Made by a program: the position numbers and the translations under genes. Shown piece by piece: positions 35,763-43,068 of a stretch of 64,000 nucleotides of DNA. Every line of letters begins with the position of its first letter. The stretch's first letter is position 1. The DNA comes from Bacillus sp. FJAT-44742 (GTDB lineage Bacteria; Bacillota; Bacilli; Bacillales; Marinococcaceae), in the NCBI RefSeq assembly GCF_002797315.1, contig NZ_KZ454936.1:991133-1055132 (forward strand). Direction: 5' to 3'. Below the pieces are notes generated by a model. The model made no database searches and was not told where the DNA came from. It worked only from the letters and a program-made list of their open reading frames with translations.

Positions 35763-36284
35763 ATGAGATTAGAAGGTAAGAAAGTTATAGCATTGGTAGA
35801 TGAAGAATTTGAAGATCTCGAGCTTTGGTATCCCCTGATGCGTGTTCAGGAAGAGGGTGCTAAGGTAGTCCTTGCAGGGAAAGAAAAGGGCAAGGTATAT
35901 ACCGGGAAATATGGAGTACCTGCAACGGCTGAAGAGGCATTTTCCAGTATAGACCCAAACGATTATGATGGAGTGCTGGTGCCAGGAGGATGGGCACCTG
36001 ATAAATTACGTCGTTACGATGAAGTGTTGTCGATTGTGAAACATATGGATCAAGAGAAGAAGCCAATCGGCCAAATTTGTCATGCCGGCTGGGTTTTAAT
36101 TTCAGCTGGTATTTTGGAGGGTGTCAAGGTAACAAGCACGCCTGGAATCAAAGATGACATGACAAATGCTGGTTCAACGTGGGTAAATGAGGCAGTAGTT
36201 GTGGACGGTCATATTGTATCCAGTCGCCGCCCCCCTGATCTTCCTCCCTATGCAAAAGCATTTGCCGATGCATTAGCTAAATGA
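35763..36284 (+). CDS. PfpI / DJ-1 superfamily protein (YfkM-like)
   Basis: 173 aa, class I glutamine-amidotransferase-like fold. The nucleophile Cys is in the elbow GQICHAGWVL, with EEFEDLELWYP (Glu) upstream, the hallmark of PfpI-type proteins. B. subtilis YfkM (general stress protein 18, 172 aa) is a close size match. Relatives have been reported as proteases, chaperones or protein deglycases, and the true activity is debated. ATG at 35763 with TAAAGGAGG 6 nt upstream. Terminator follows. Confidence 0.88.
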   Translation: MRLEGKKVIALVDEEFEDLELWYPLMRVQEEGAKVVLAGKEKGKVYTGKYGVPATAEEAFSSIDPNDYDGVLVPGGWAPDKLRRYDEVLSIVKHMDQEKKPIGQICHAGWVLISAGILEGVKVTSTPGIKDDMTNAGSTWVNEAVVVDGHIVSSRRPPDLPPYAKAFADALAK

Positions 36285-36299
36285 TTTGCTGAGCCTGGA

Positions 36300-36347
36300 A
36301 AGAAAACCCGGACCATTTTTTAACAGTGGTTCGGGTTTCTTTCTTTT
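36300..36347 (+). terminator. Terminator of the PfpI-like gene
   Basis: Stem AACCCGGACCA / TGGTTCGGGTT with one wobble pair and an 11-nt loop (about 36305-36337), then TCTTTCTTTT. Confidence 0.85.
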
Positions 36348-36505
36348 GATAGCCAGAAAGGAAGGAGCATATTTTGGTCCCCCCTTTGCTTTTGCCCAGT
36401 CACAAGGGAGATCCATATAGTTCTCTTCGTCTTTACGATGTTCGTACAAATTTTATCCCATCTCTTTTTTCCTGTTATTATCGAATGAACAAGGGAGGAA
36501 CGTAC

Positions 36506-37420
36506 ATGGAAATACATTTTTTAGGTACTGGAGCAGGTGTCCCTTCCAAACAACGAAATGGGAGCGCAACGGCGCTTCGATTTCTTTCGGGGGCAAAAGG
36601 AGCCTGGCTGTTTGACTGTGGGGAAGCAACACAGCACCGAATGCTTAATTCTTCATTAAGGCCGCCAATGTTTGAAGCAATATTTATTACCCATATGCAC
36701 GGGGATCATATCTATGGTCTTCCTGGCTTTTTAGGAAGCCGTTCTTTTATGGGAGCAACAACCCCTCTCACTCTTTACGGGCCCCCAGGAATAAAGCAAT
36801 TTGTAACCATCTCCTTGGAGGCATCGGGCACGTATCTGAACTATCCTCTGGATGTGAATGAAGTGAGAGCTGGTGAAAAGATAGAAACAGATAGGGGTGC
36901 TGTAGAGGTAGTTATGCTGGACCACACTGTCCTTTCTTTTGGCTACCGTTACACAGAGCCAGCAAGGAGAGGACGTATGCGAAAGGAATATTTAGTGAAA
37001 AAGGGTTTGCCGCCAGGCCCTCTTTATAAACAGCTTCAGGAAAAAAAGGACGTTGTCATGGAAGATGGAACAGTGGTTCGCTGGAAGGAAGCTTTGGAAC
37101 CGGACCGGCCAGGGAGGGTGATCAGTATAGCAGGGGATACCAAACCATCCAAGGGTAGCAGAACGTTAGCTGAAAACGCTGAAGTACTTATACATGAAGG
37201 AACATTTTCAGAAAATCTAAAAGACCATGCCGGACAGTTTGGGCACAGCACTGCTAAAGAAGCTGCAATCATTGCCAGGGACGGCAAGGCCAAGCATCTC
37301 ATTCTCACCCATATAAGCCCCAGGTATGAGAAGGAACCTGAAATCCTGAGAGAAGAAGCTGCCAGAGAATTTTCCAACATATCTGTTGCTTATGATGGAT
37401 TTGTTTATAAAGTGAAGTGA
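36506..37420 (+). CDS. rnz: Ribonuclease Z
   Basis: Endoribonuclease that matures the 3' end of tRNA precursors lacking encoded CCA, and so works upstream of Cca. MBL fold with THMHGDHIYGLPG (HxHxDH), a GDTKPS (metal Asp) and the C-terminal LTHISPRYE. It includes the exosite arm region typical of RNase Z (about 160-200, PARRGRMRKEYLVKKGLPPG). 304 aa from ATG at 36506, with AAGGGAGGAACG upstream; B. subtilis has 307. The frame extends to 36374 without support. Confidence 0.95.
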   Translation: MEIHFLGTGAGVPSKQRNGSATALRFLSGAKGAWLFDCGEATQHRMLNSSLRPPMFEAIFITHMHGDHIYGLPGFLGSRSFMGATTPLTLYGPPGIKQFVTISLEASGTYLNYPLDVNEVRAGEKIETDRGAVEVVMLDHTVLSFGYRYTEPARRGRMRKEYLVKKGLPPGPLYKQLQEKKDVVMEDGTVVRWKEALEPDRPGRVISIAGDTKPSKGSRTLAENAEVLIHEGTFSENLKDHAGQFGHSTAKEAAIIARDGKAKHLILTHISPRYEKEPEILREEAAREFSNISVAYDGFVYKVK

Positions 37421-37514
37421 AAAAGGACATCCATTCTTTCCCTTACCTCTCTTTGTATAGGTGATTATTCTTTCCGGAATAATAATGAAACATAATATGC
37501 AAGGAGGAAAATTA

Positions 37515-37775
37515 ATGGCTATTTATAAACAAATGGATGCAATGCTTAGTAAAGTGGAGGAGACGATTGCTATGGCACGCAGCGAATGGGAGGAGGGTCA
37601 AAAGCTAGAGTATTACAACCAGGAGGAATACAGTCTGTTACAACAAAGAATTAATGAAGTTGAGGATGAACTTTCTCACCTTTTGAGAAGCACTACACCT
37701 CAGCAGCGGGTGGAATTAGAGAGAGCACAGGCACGTTTAAGACAAATGCAAAATGCCATGATTCTTGGCCAGTAG
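37515..37775 (+). CDS. YtzC-like small protein (DUF2524)
   Basis: 86 aa, two predicted long helices. KVEETIAMARSEWEEGQKLE, YYNQEEYSLLQQRINEVEDE and QMQNAMILGQ look like the DUF2524 family of Bacillus (YtzC), unknown function. ATG at 37515 with AAGGAGG 7 nt upstream; the longer frame to 37461 is not supported. Confidence 0.6.
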   Translation: MAIYKQMDAMLSKVEETIAMARSEWEEGQKLEYYNQEEYSLLQQRINEVEDELSHLLRSTTPQQRVELERAQARLRQMQNAMILGQ

Positions 37776-37912
37776 GAGCAAGAGCAGCTCAAAGCAGGAA
37801 GCTAGATTATACTGAACAGCGCTCATAAATTTTTCAATACTCTAACAATTAATGATATGATTACATTATTAATGGGAATAAGTAGAGAAAGAAGTGGAAA
37901 AGGGGCGTTTTT

Positions 37913-38827
37913 ATGCAGAGGAGGATGTGGCTAAGCCTTCTCTTGTTTTCCATATTTTATGTAACCGGTTGTGTGAATACTGAAGAGGAAGCATCAACAA
38001 GGAGCATTTCATCCATAGACGAAACGGCCGGGGGAGATAGAGAAGGGGAAAGTGAAACGACGTCTCATGAAATGATAAAAAACATGGAAAACAGCTTAAA
38101 TACCATGACAAGTTATACTATGGAAATGAACATTAGGGAAAATAGGATGAGAGCTGATAAAGAAGAATTCTTAAAAGAAGTATTTTTACAATCTGAAGTG
38201 AAGTTCCAGCCTTTTTCCTTGCACAAAAGCTATGAAACTATGATTCATCAGGGAACTGGTGAAGAGATGTATTCTGAGTTTTATATAAACGAAGGCGGCT
38301 ATTACCTCTTTCATTCTAATGAAAATACATGGCGGAGAGTACCGCCGCCAGTTGCAGAGCAGGCTCTTGCTTTTGTGGAGGCAGAAAACAGCATGGATGA
38401 GCATTTGCAATTTCCTTTCCAGGCCTTCAGCCGAGCTTCCATCATAGAAAAGGATGAAAAGTATGTCATCTCTTTTAAAGATATAGGAGTAAATATTGAA
38501 GAATTAAATACCCATATTTACCGTCTTATGGGAGACCAGGCTGGAGTCAGTCTGACAGATGGCCCTCTTAATGTTACATTTGATTCTTTGACTTATATTC
38601 TTACCTTTCATAAGGAAACATTTGAAGTTTCCGGTCTTTCTATTGACCTCCATTTTATCACACCATCTGAAGAAGGCGGTCTGCCAGCAGACATTATTAT
38701 TCGGGGGACCTTCTCCGGTATTAATGATACAACTCCCTCATTACCTCCCCGGCCCGTTCAAGAAGAAGCTCTCGAAATTGAGGAGGAAGAAATGATTTAT
38801 AACGTTGATGTCTCCTGGGCGGAATAG
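37913..38827 (+). CDS. Lipoprotein, DUF6612/LolA-like fold
   Basis: 304 aa. Signal peptide with lipobox VTGC (lipidated Cys about residue 20), an acidic Ser/Thr/Glu-rich linker, then a beta-rich domain. SLNTMTSYTMEMNI, FYINEGGYYLFHSNENTW and VISFKDIGVNIEEL follow the pattern of DUF6612-type lipoproteins, which resemble LolA/LppX lipid-binding shells. Exposed on the outer face of the membrane; ligand unknown. RBS AAAAGGGG before the ATG. Its stop codon begins a hairpin that masks the SD of the next gene. Confidence 0.75.
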   Translation: MQRRMWLSLLLFSIFYVTGCVNTEEEASTRSISSIDETAGGDREGESETTSHEMIKNMENSLNTMTSYTMEMNIRENRMRADKEEFLKEVFLQSEVKFQPFSLHKSYETMIHQGTGEEMYSEFYINEGGYYLFHSNENTWRRVPPPVAEQALAFVEAENSMDEHLQFPFQAFSRASIIEKDEKYVISFKDIGVNIEELNTHIYRLMGDQAGVSLTDGPLNVTFDSLTYILTFHKETFEVSGLSIDLHFITPSEEGGLPADIIIRGTFSGINDTTPSLPPRPVQEEALEIEEEEMIYNVDVSWAE

Positions 38828-38898
38828 GAATCTTCCTGAAAGTTTTGCATTCTTCTCCTTAGGGTAAAAAGAAATAGAATGCAAAGAAGGAGGATTCC
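38827..38898 (+). promoter_or_regulatory. Long hairpin sequestering the ribosome binding site of the 70-residue gene
   Basis: GGAATCTTCCT (38827-38837) can pair with AGGAGGATTCC (38888-38898, one G-U), and TTTGCATTCT (38844-38853) pairs perfectly with AGAATGCAAA (38876-38885). Together they form a 21-bp interrupted stem. Its right arm contains the AAGGAGG of the gene starting at 38901. There is no T-run, so it is not a terminator. Confidence 0.55.
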
Positions 38899-38900
38899 CG

Positions 38901-39113
38901 ATGAGCAGAGCTGATTTAAATCGTAGATTAGACCGTTTAGTACAAGCGGCTAATGAAGCTGAAACAGCATTAAGGAGACTGCCTGAAATGGAACAGAAGG
39001 CATTAATGCAGGAAAATTATCCCTTTAATAAGGAATTTGGCGGGATAGTGAACGACCTTATGAAATGGCGCGATGCGGTCGTTGAAAAGAATGAAGAACA
39101 AACCGATCAATAA
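38901..39113 (+). CDS. 70-residue helical protein, unknown
   Basis: MSRADLNRRLDRLVQAANEA, then ETALRRLPEMEQKALMQENY and a charged tail; soluble and helical, no known motif. The SD AAGGAGG is 9 nt before the ATG but lies in the right arm of a hairpin. A strong terminator follows at 39170. The bounded layout supports a real gene; I do not recognise the family. Confidence 0.6.
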   Translation: MSRADLNRRLDRLVQAANEAETALRRLPEMEQKALMQENYPFNKEFGGIVNDLMKWRDAVVEKNEEQTDQ

Positions 39114-39169
39114 ATCATCATTTTCCTCTTCCTGAAGGAAGGGGTGAGGCAAAACCGTCTCACCTAAGT

Positions 39170-39217
39170 AAATAAGGCTCCAATTATCGTCTTTGGTAAT
39201 TGGAGCCTTATTTTTGG
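39170..39217 (+). terminator. Terminator after the 70-residue gene
   Basis: A 16-bp perfect stem (39171-39186 with 39197-39212) containing GGCTCCAATTA/TAATTGGAGCC, then TTTTT. A smaller hairpin GTGAG/CTCAC (39144-39163) lies just before it. Confidence 0.92.
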
Positions 39218-39363
39218 ATTCAAAATCACTTGGTTAGCCGGCTGCACGCAGGAAGATACTGAGTGGAACAGATATGACTTAAGATCCCAAGTGCTTCACT
39301 TGAAGGTCAGGCAATGAGAAGATATGATAAAAGAATAAAATGCCTCCCGGGGGGAAAGCTTCA

Positions 39364-39675
39364 ATGGAAGAAGTGTCAGAAAAACAGTTACATGCTGTTT
39401 TACAAAGAGATCAAGCAGTGATGATTTATTTTTATACCCCGTGGTGCGGGACATGTAAAATAGCTGAAAAGATGATCCTTGCCGCTGAGGAATTATCTGC
39501 AGCTCCGTCAGCATACAAAGGGAATGTTAATTTGATGCCGAAGATTGTTCAACAGCTGAAAATACAAAGTGTACCTTGTGTAAAGATATTTAAAGAGGGG
39601 GATTGTAAAGAAACAATCTATGCTTTTGGTTCAATCGAGTCATTTATAAATAATCTAAAGCCATACATAAAGTAA
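39364..39675 (+). CDS. Thioredoxin-like protein (YtpP type)
   Basis: 103 aa, with the active site TPWCGTCK (CxxC) and the cis-Pro loop SVPCVKIF, so an intact thiol-disulfide fold. No signal peptide, therefore cytosolic. In bacillithiol-using Firmicutes, related thioredoxin-like proteins act as electron carriers for bacillithiolated or oxidised proteins; the partner is not known here. ATG at 39364 after GGGGGGAAAG; an in-frame ATG at 39340 has no site. Followed after 37 bp by a TlpA-like gene. Confidence 0.82.
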   Translation: MEEVSEKQLHAVLQRDQAVMIYFYTPWCGTCKIAEKMILAAEELSAAPSAYKGNVNLMPKIVQQLKIQSVPCVKIFKEGDCKETIYAFGSIESFINNLKPYIK

Positions 39676-39712
39676 ACAAGGGTACCGGCCAAAGAGAGGA
39701 GCAGAAGATATC

Positions 39713-40135
39713 ATGAAAGCACCTGATTTTTCTTTGAAAAATATTCAAAACGGTGAATTTGTAAAGTTAGAAAGTTATAAAGGAAAGCCTGTTATGCTCA
39801 CATTCTGGGCCTCCTGGTGTCCTGACTCAGTAAAAGATCTTGCTCAGAAAAATCACTTCTATGAAAGCATGAAAAGTGAGCAGCTCGTTTTTCTGACGGT
39901 AAATGTTACCGGCCGAGAAGGTAATAAAGAAGACGGGCACGCATTTCTTGCAAAGCAGGGATACAGGTTTCCGGCTCTTGCAGATGAAGGAACAAAAACA
40001 TATGATAAATATAGATGTATGGGTGTTCCAACTACTGTATTGATCAATGAAGAACAGGAGATTGTACAAATGTACAATGACAAAGTTTCCTTTTTAACTA
40101 TTATGGAAGGCGTAACAAGCATCTTAAAAAAGTAA
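39713..40135 (+). CDS. TlpA/ResA-type thioredoxin-fold protein with WCPDS active site
   Basis: 140 aa with the AhpC/TSA-Redoxin layout: APDFSLKNIQNGEFVKLESY, then MLTFWASWCPDSVKDL and the cis-Pro GVPTTVLINEE. The CxxC second Cys is Ser (WCPDS), so the usual disulfide cannot form between these positions. No signal peptide or lipobox, unlike ResA. A single-Cys peroxidatic or mixed-disulfide role is possible. AGAGAGGAG precedes the ATG. Likely co-transcribed with the thioredoxin-like gene upstream. Confidence 0.8.
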   Translation: MKAPDFSLKNIQNGEFVKLESYKGKPVMLTFWASWCPDSVKDLAQKNHFYESMKSEQLVFLTVNVTGREGNKEDGHAFLAKQGYRFPALADEGTKTYDKYRCMGVPTTVLINEEQEIVQMYNDKVSFLTIMEGVTSILKK

Positions 40136-40175
40136 CAGCCGAGTCCTCTCCATAGAGAGCTCGGCTGATTTCATT
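40135..40175. terminator. Terminator between the TlpA-like and phosphodiesterase genes
   Basis: Stem AGCCGAG (40137-40143) / CTCGGCT (40160-40166), with an inner CTCTC/GAGAG. T-runs are weak on the plus side (GATTTCATTT) and better on the minus side (ACTTTTTT), so it can serve the convergent pair. Confidence 0.65.
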
Positions 40176-40180
40176 TATCC

Positions 40181-40909
40181 TTAGCTCGGTTTTTTTCCGC
40201 TTATAATAATTTGTTTCATCTGTTCCCGGTTAGGATAATCATTTGCATCATAAGAGGCGGCTACCCGGTTAATGTCATATTCTACTCTTTCTATCGCAGC
40301 TTCTACTTTTCCATCTTTAATCGTAAGCAGTGCATAAGATGCTCGATTATCTCCATCAAAGGGAAGACCCACACTCCCAGTATTAATCACAGTCTTATCG
40401 CCAATCTTTCTCACAAATGGTGTATGAATATGACCGTAGATATAAAAGTCAGCATCCACCTGGGTCATTAAAGAATGTTCAAGTTCTTCATTGCTTGCTT
40501 CTTTTGTGACAATTTCAAATAAGCTGTCAGGGGTAGCGTGGAATAAGTGCATTGATATTTCATTTGTCAGGTTCTCATGGAAGGAAGAAGGCAGGTTTTC
40601 TAAATAAGAGATATCATCCTGTGTCAGTCTTTCAACTGTCCATTCCCTTTCCTGATTCATAATAGCAAGAGCTTTGTCAGGCACCTCTCCTTTTTTCACT
40701 CCCCTAACGATCCATTCATCTGCATTTCCCTTTAACACTTTAGCCGGGGTGGAACGTACAGTTTCAAGAGCGTTTTTAGGTTCTGGTCCCCGGTAACATA
40801 AGTCACCGATTATGTATAACTTTTTGACGTTCTTTTCAGCAAGGTCGTTTAATACTGCTTTTAATGCTTTAGCATTTCCGTGAATGTCTGAAAGGATTGC
40901 AACTTGCAT
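40181..40909 (-). CDS. Metallophosphoesterase (YfcE/MJ0936-like)
   Basis: 242 aa, calcineurin-like fold: AILSDIHGNAKAL, IIGDLCYRGPEP, LKGNADEW and the C-terminal YGHIHTPF with NTGSVGLP. The pattern matches the small phosphodiesterases of the YfcE group, which cleave model phosphodiesters; the natural substrate is not known. ATG at 40909, with AAGGGGGAAAA upstream. Frame to 40978 unsupported. Monocistronic on the minus strand, divergent from cvfC. Confidence 0.88.
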   Translation of the reverse strand: MQVAILSDIHGNAKALKAVLNDLAEKNVKKLYIIGDLCYRGPEPKNALETVRSTPAKVLKGNADEWIVRGVKKGEVPDKALAIMNQEREWTVERLTQDDISYLENLPSSFHENLTNEISMHLFHATPDSLFEIVTKEASNEELEHSLMTQVDADFYIYGHIHTPFVRKIGDKTVINTGSVGLPFDGDNRASYALLTIKDGKVEAAIERVEYDINRVAASYDANDYPNREQMKQIIISGKKPS

Positions 40910-41055
40910 TAATATTTTCCCCCTTTGCTCTTTTTTTCCATTATACATGAGTTGAGAAACAGTTACGAATCTTAACAATGCTTGGAATGGAAGGAGAAGG
41001 ATTGGTTATGTTACAATCAATCCAGTAACACCGTGGAAAGGAGTAATAGTAGAAA

Positions 41056-42192
41056 ATGAAAATAAAGACAATTGAGCCAACCCCAAGCCCCAATACAATG
41101 AAAGTAATATTGGATGAAACACTCGCCGGGGGAAAGAGCAATAATTATACACAAAATAATAAAGAAGACGCTCCAATACAAATTAAAGAGATTTTTACAA
41201 TTGAGGGTATTAAAGGTGTTTATCATGTAGCTGATTTTCTTGCGCTAGAGCGAAACGCAAAAGTAGACTGGAAAGTAATTCTCCCGCAGGTCAGAGCGGT
41301 ATTTGGCGAGGAGACTGCAGAAACAGAAGCAGAGCAAACAGTGGATGATGCCTTTGGAGAAGTACAAGTCTCCATACAAGAGTTTAAAGGAATCCCTATG
41401 CAAATTAAGCTGACCACAGGGGATGAGGAAAAGAGGGTGGGCCTTCCTGAAAGGTTTCAGAAAGCAGCCTTTGAGGCCCAACAAGAAGAAGATAATGTCG
41501 TACTAGAACGAAAGTGGGTTGAAAGCAGCACGCGTTATGGAAGTGATCTGGAAGAAATCGGTCAGGAAGTAGCAGAAGAAGTGTCTGCTGCCTACAATCA
41601 GGAACGTCTCGACAATCTTGTTCAACGAGCCCTGGCAGATGAGAATCCTTCTGAACTCCCTCAGAAAAAGCGAAAGACGGTGACACTTGAGGACTTAAAG
41701 GATCCTGATTGGAAAAATCGGTATGCGGCTATGGAGCAGATGGATCCAACAGAAGAAGATTTGCCTGTATTAAAAAAAGCTTTAGAAGATGAAAAGCCTG
41801 CGATCCGCCGACTGGCGACAGTTTATCTTGGGATGATTGAAAAGCCTGTAGTATTACCGCTTCTTGAAAAAGCGCTAAAGGATAAGACGGTTACAGTGAG
41901 AAGAACAGCTGGAGACTGCTTTTCGGATATTGGGGATACAGCAGGTATACCTGCCATGACGGAAGCACTAAAGGATAAAAACAAACTTGTGCGCTGGCGT
42001 GCAGCAATGTTTCTTTATGAGGTTGGAGATGAATCGGCAGTTGAACCGCTGAAAGAAGCCCAGGATGACCCTGAGTTTGAGGTGGCCATGCAAGTCAAAA
42101 TGGCTCTTGAACGCATTGAAGGGGGCGAAGAAGCAAAGGGATCAGTATGGAAGCAGATGACTGACACCATTGAACAATCAAAAAATAAATAA
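41056..42192 (+). CDS. cvfC: CvfC/YpgR-type protein: Nfu N-terminal domain plus HEAT repeats
   Basis: 378 aa. Residues about 1-90 form a Nfu/NifU N-terminal-type domain (MKIKTIEPTPSPNTMKVILD), the middle is charged, and about 215-365 holds HEAT/PBS-lyase-like repeats (LVRWRAAMFLYEVGDES and similar). The same layout and size are seen in S. aureus conserved virulence factor C and B. subtilis YpgR (377 aa). The N-terminal fold suggests a link to Fe-S assembly, but the catalytic CxxC Nfu domain is absent. GAAAGGAG upstream of the ATG. Monocistronic with terminator. Confidence 0.87.
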   Translation: MKIKTIEPTPSPNTMKVILDETLAGGKSNNYTQNNKEDAPIQIKEIFTIEGIKGVYHVADFLALERNAKVDWKVILPQVRAVFGEETAETEAEQTVDDAFGEVQVSIQEFKGIPMQIKLTTGDEEKRVGLPERFQKAAFEAQQEEDNVVLERKWVESSTRYGSDLEEIGQEVAEEVSAAYNQERLDNLVQRALADENPSELPQKKRKTVTLEDLKDPDWKNRYAAMEQMDPTEEDLPVLKKALEDEKPAIRRLATVYLGMIEKPVVLPLLEKALKDKTVTVRRTAGDCFSDIGDTAGIPAMTEALKDKNKLVRWRAAMFLYEVGDESAVEPLKEAQDDPEFEVAMQVKMALERIEGGEEAKGSVWKQMTDTIEQSKNK

Positions 42193-42198
42193 TAATAT

Positions 42199-42237
42199 GA
42201 AGAAGAGGCTTCGCAAGAAGGAAGTCTCTTCTTTTTG
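42199..42237 (+). terminator. Terminator of cvfC
   Basis: A 13-bp stem with one G-U pair (42200-42212 with 42221-42233), then TTT. It starts 7 bp after the cvfC stop. Confidence 0.88.
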
Positions 42238-42355
42238 GACTAAACTTGCCGATGGAGGAAGCGACACTTCCTTTGTGGGGGAAGTTTTTTTAGAATAAAA
42301 TGGTTCATGGTAAGATAAAAGGACAATTACATAATAAAAAAAGGGGAGAAATAAA

Positions 42356-42562
42356 TTGACGAAAGATGAGATTATGAACGAACTAGAAAAAAAAGAGTAC
42401 ACCGAAATCCTTGATTTGCTTGAAGAAGCTGAAAATGGAAAACTAGCTGAAATAGAAATAGTCAAATCTCTTGGATTATTAAGAGATGAAACATTAAATG
42501 ACCAGGTTCTTCAACTTTTTTCTGAACTAGGCGTAGAGATTGTTTACGCTGATGAAGAATAA
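42356..42562 (+). CDS. 68-residue protein resembling free-standing sigma-70 region 1.1
   Basis: TTG start at 42356 with AAGGGGAG 9 nt upstream; acidic, helical. The C-terminal half, with AEIEIVKSLGLLRDETLNDQ, then a helix and GVEIVYADEE, aligns with region 1.1 of the housekeeping sigma factor (IAERM...GVELISENEE in SigA), in helix order and closing motif. Region 1.1 normally masks the sigma DNA-binding domains until core RNA polymerase is bound. No other sigma region is present. The gene lies 26 bp before ydbS-like and is likely co-transcribed. Function unknown. Confidence 0.6.
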   Translation: MTKDEIMNELEKKEYTEILDLLEEAENGKLAEIEIVKSLGLLRDETLNDQVLQLFSELGVEIVYADEE

Positions 42563-42588
42563 GGGGTCAAGGGGAAAGGGGTATTATT

Positions 42589-43068
42589 TTGCGCAAAGAA
42601 CCAACACAACGTATTTCCAGAAAAGCTTTGCCAGTTTGGCGGTTTAAAGGGGCGCTAGAGAGTCTGTTCTTTTTAAGCATTCCGGTCTTTTACGGGATAT
42701 TAATGTACTTTTACGACTTCCCCCAGTGGCTTTTATGGCTCTTTATAGGTTTGTATGGAATATTATTTTTGTTTTTTGTCTGGGTTATTCCAAGTGTCAG
42801 GTGGAGGAGATGGCGCTATGAAGTACATGAACAGGAAATTGACTTAAAGTACGGGGTGTTTATTGTGAGGCGAACATTAATCCCTATGATACGGGTTCAG
42901 CATGTGGATACGGAACAGGGTCCCCTTTACAGAAGATATGGACTTTCAGCTGTTACAATTTCTACCGCAGCAGACGTTCATGAAATCCCTGCTCTAACTG
43001 AGGAAGTGGCCGATAACCTTAGAGATCAAATTGCCATGCTGGCACAAACAGCTGATGAAGATGAATAA
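42589..43068 (+). CDS. ydbS: YdbS-like membrane protein with bacterial PH domain
   Basis: 159 aa. Two membrane helices (about 26-46 and 50-70) and a C-terminal bPH2 domain: RRWRYEVHEQEIDLKYGVFI and LIPMIRVQHVDTEQGPLYRR. YdbS and YdbT together are reported in Bacillus to confer resistance to the circular bacteriocin amylocyclicin. Start TTG at 42589, preceded by AAAGGGG. It overlaps the ydbT-like gene. An unusual feature is that three successive genes here use weak or non-ATG starts. Confidence 0.85.
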   Translation: MRKEPTQRISRKALPVWRFKGALESLFFLSIPVFYGILMYFYDFPQWLLWLFIGLYGILFLFFVWVIPSVRWRRWRYEVHEQEIDLKYGVFIVRRTLIPMIRVQHVDTEQGPLYRRYGLSAVTISTAADVHEIPALTEEVADNLRDQIAMLAQTADEDE

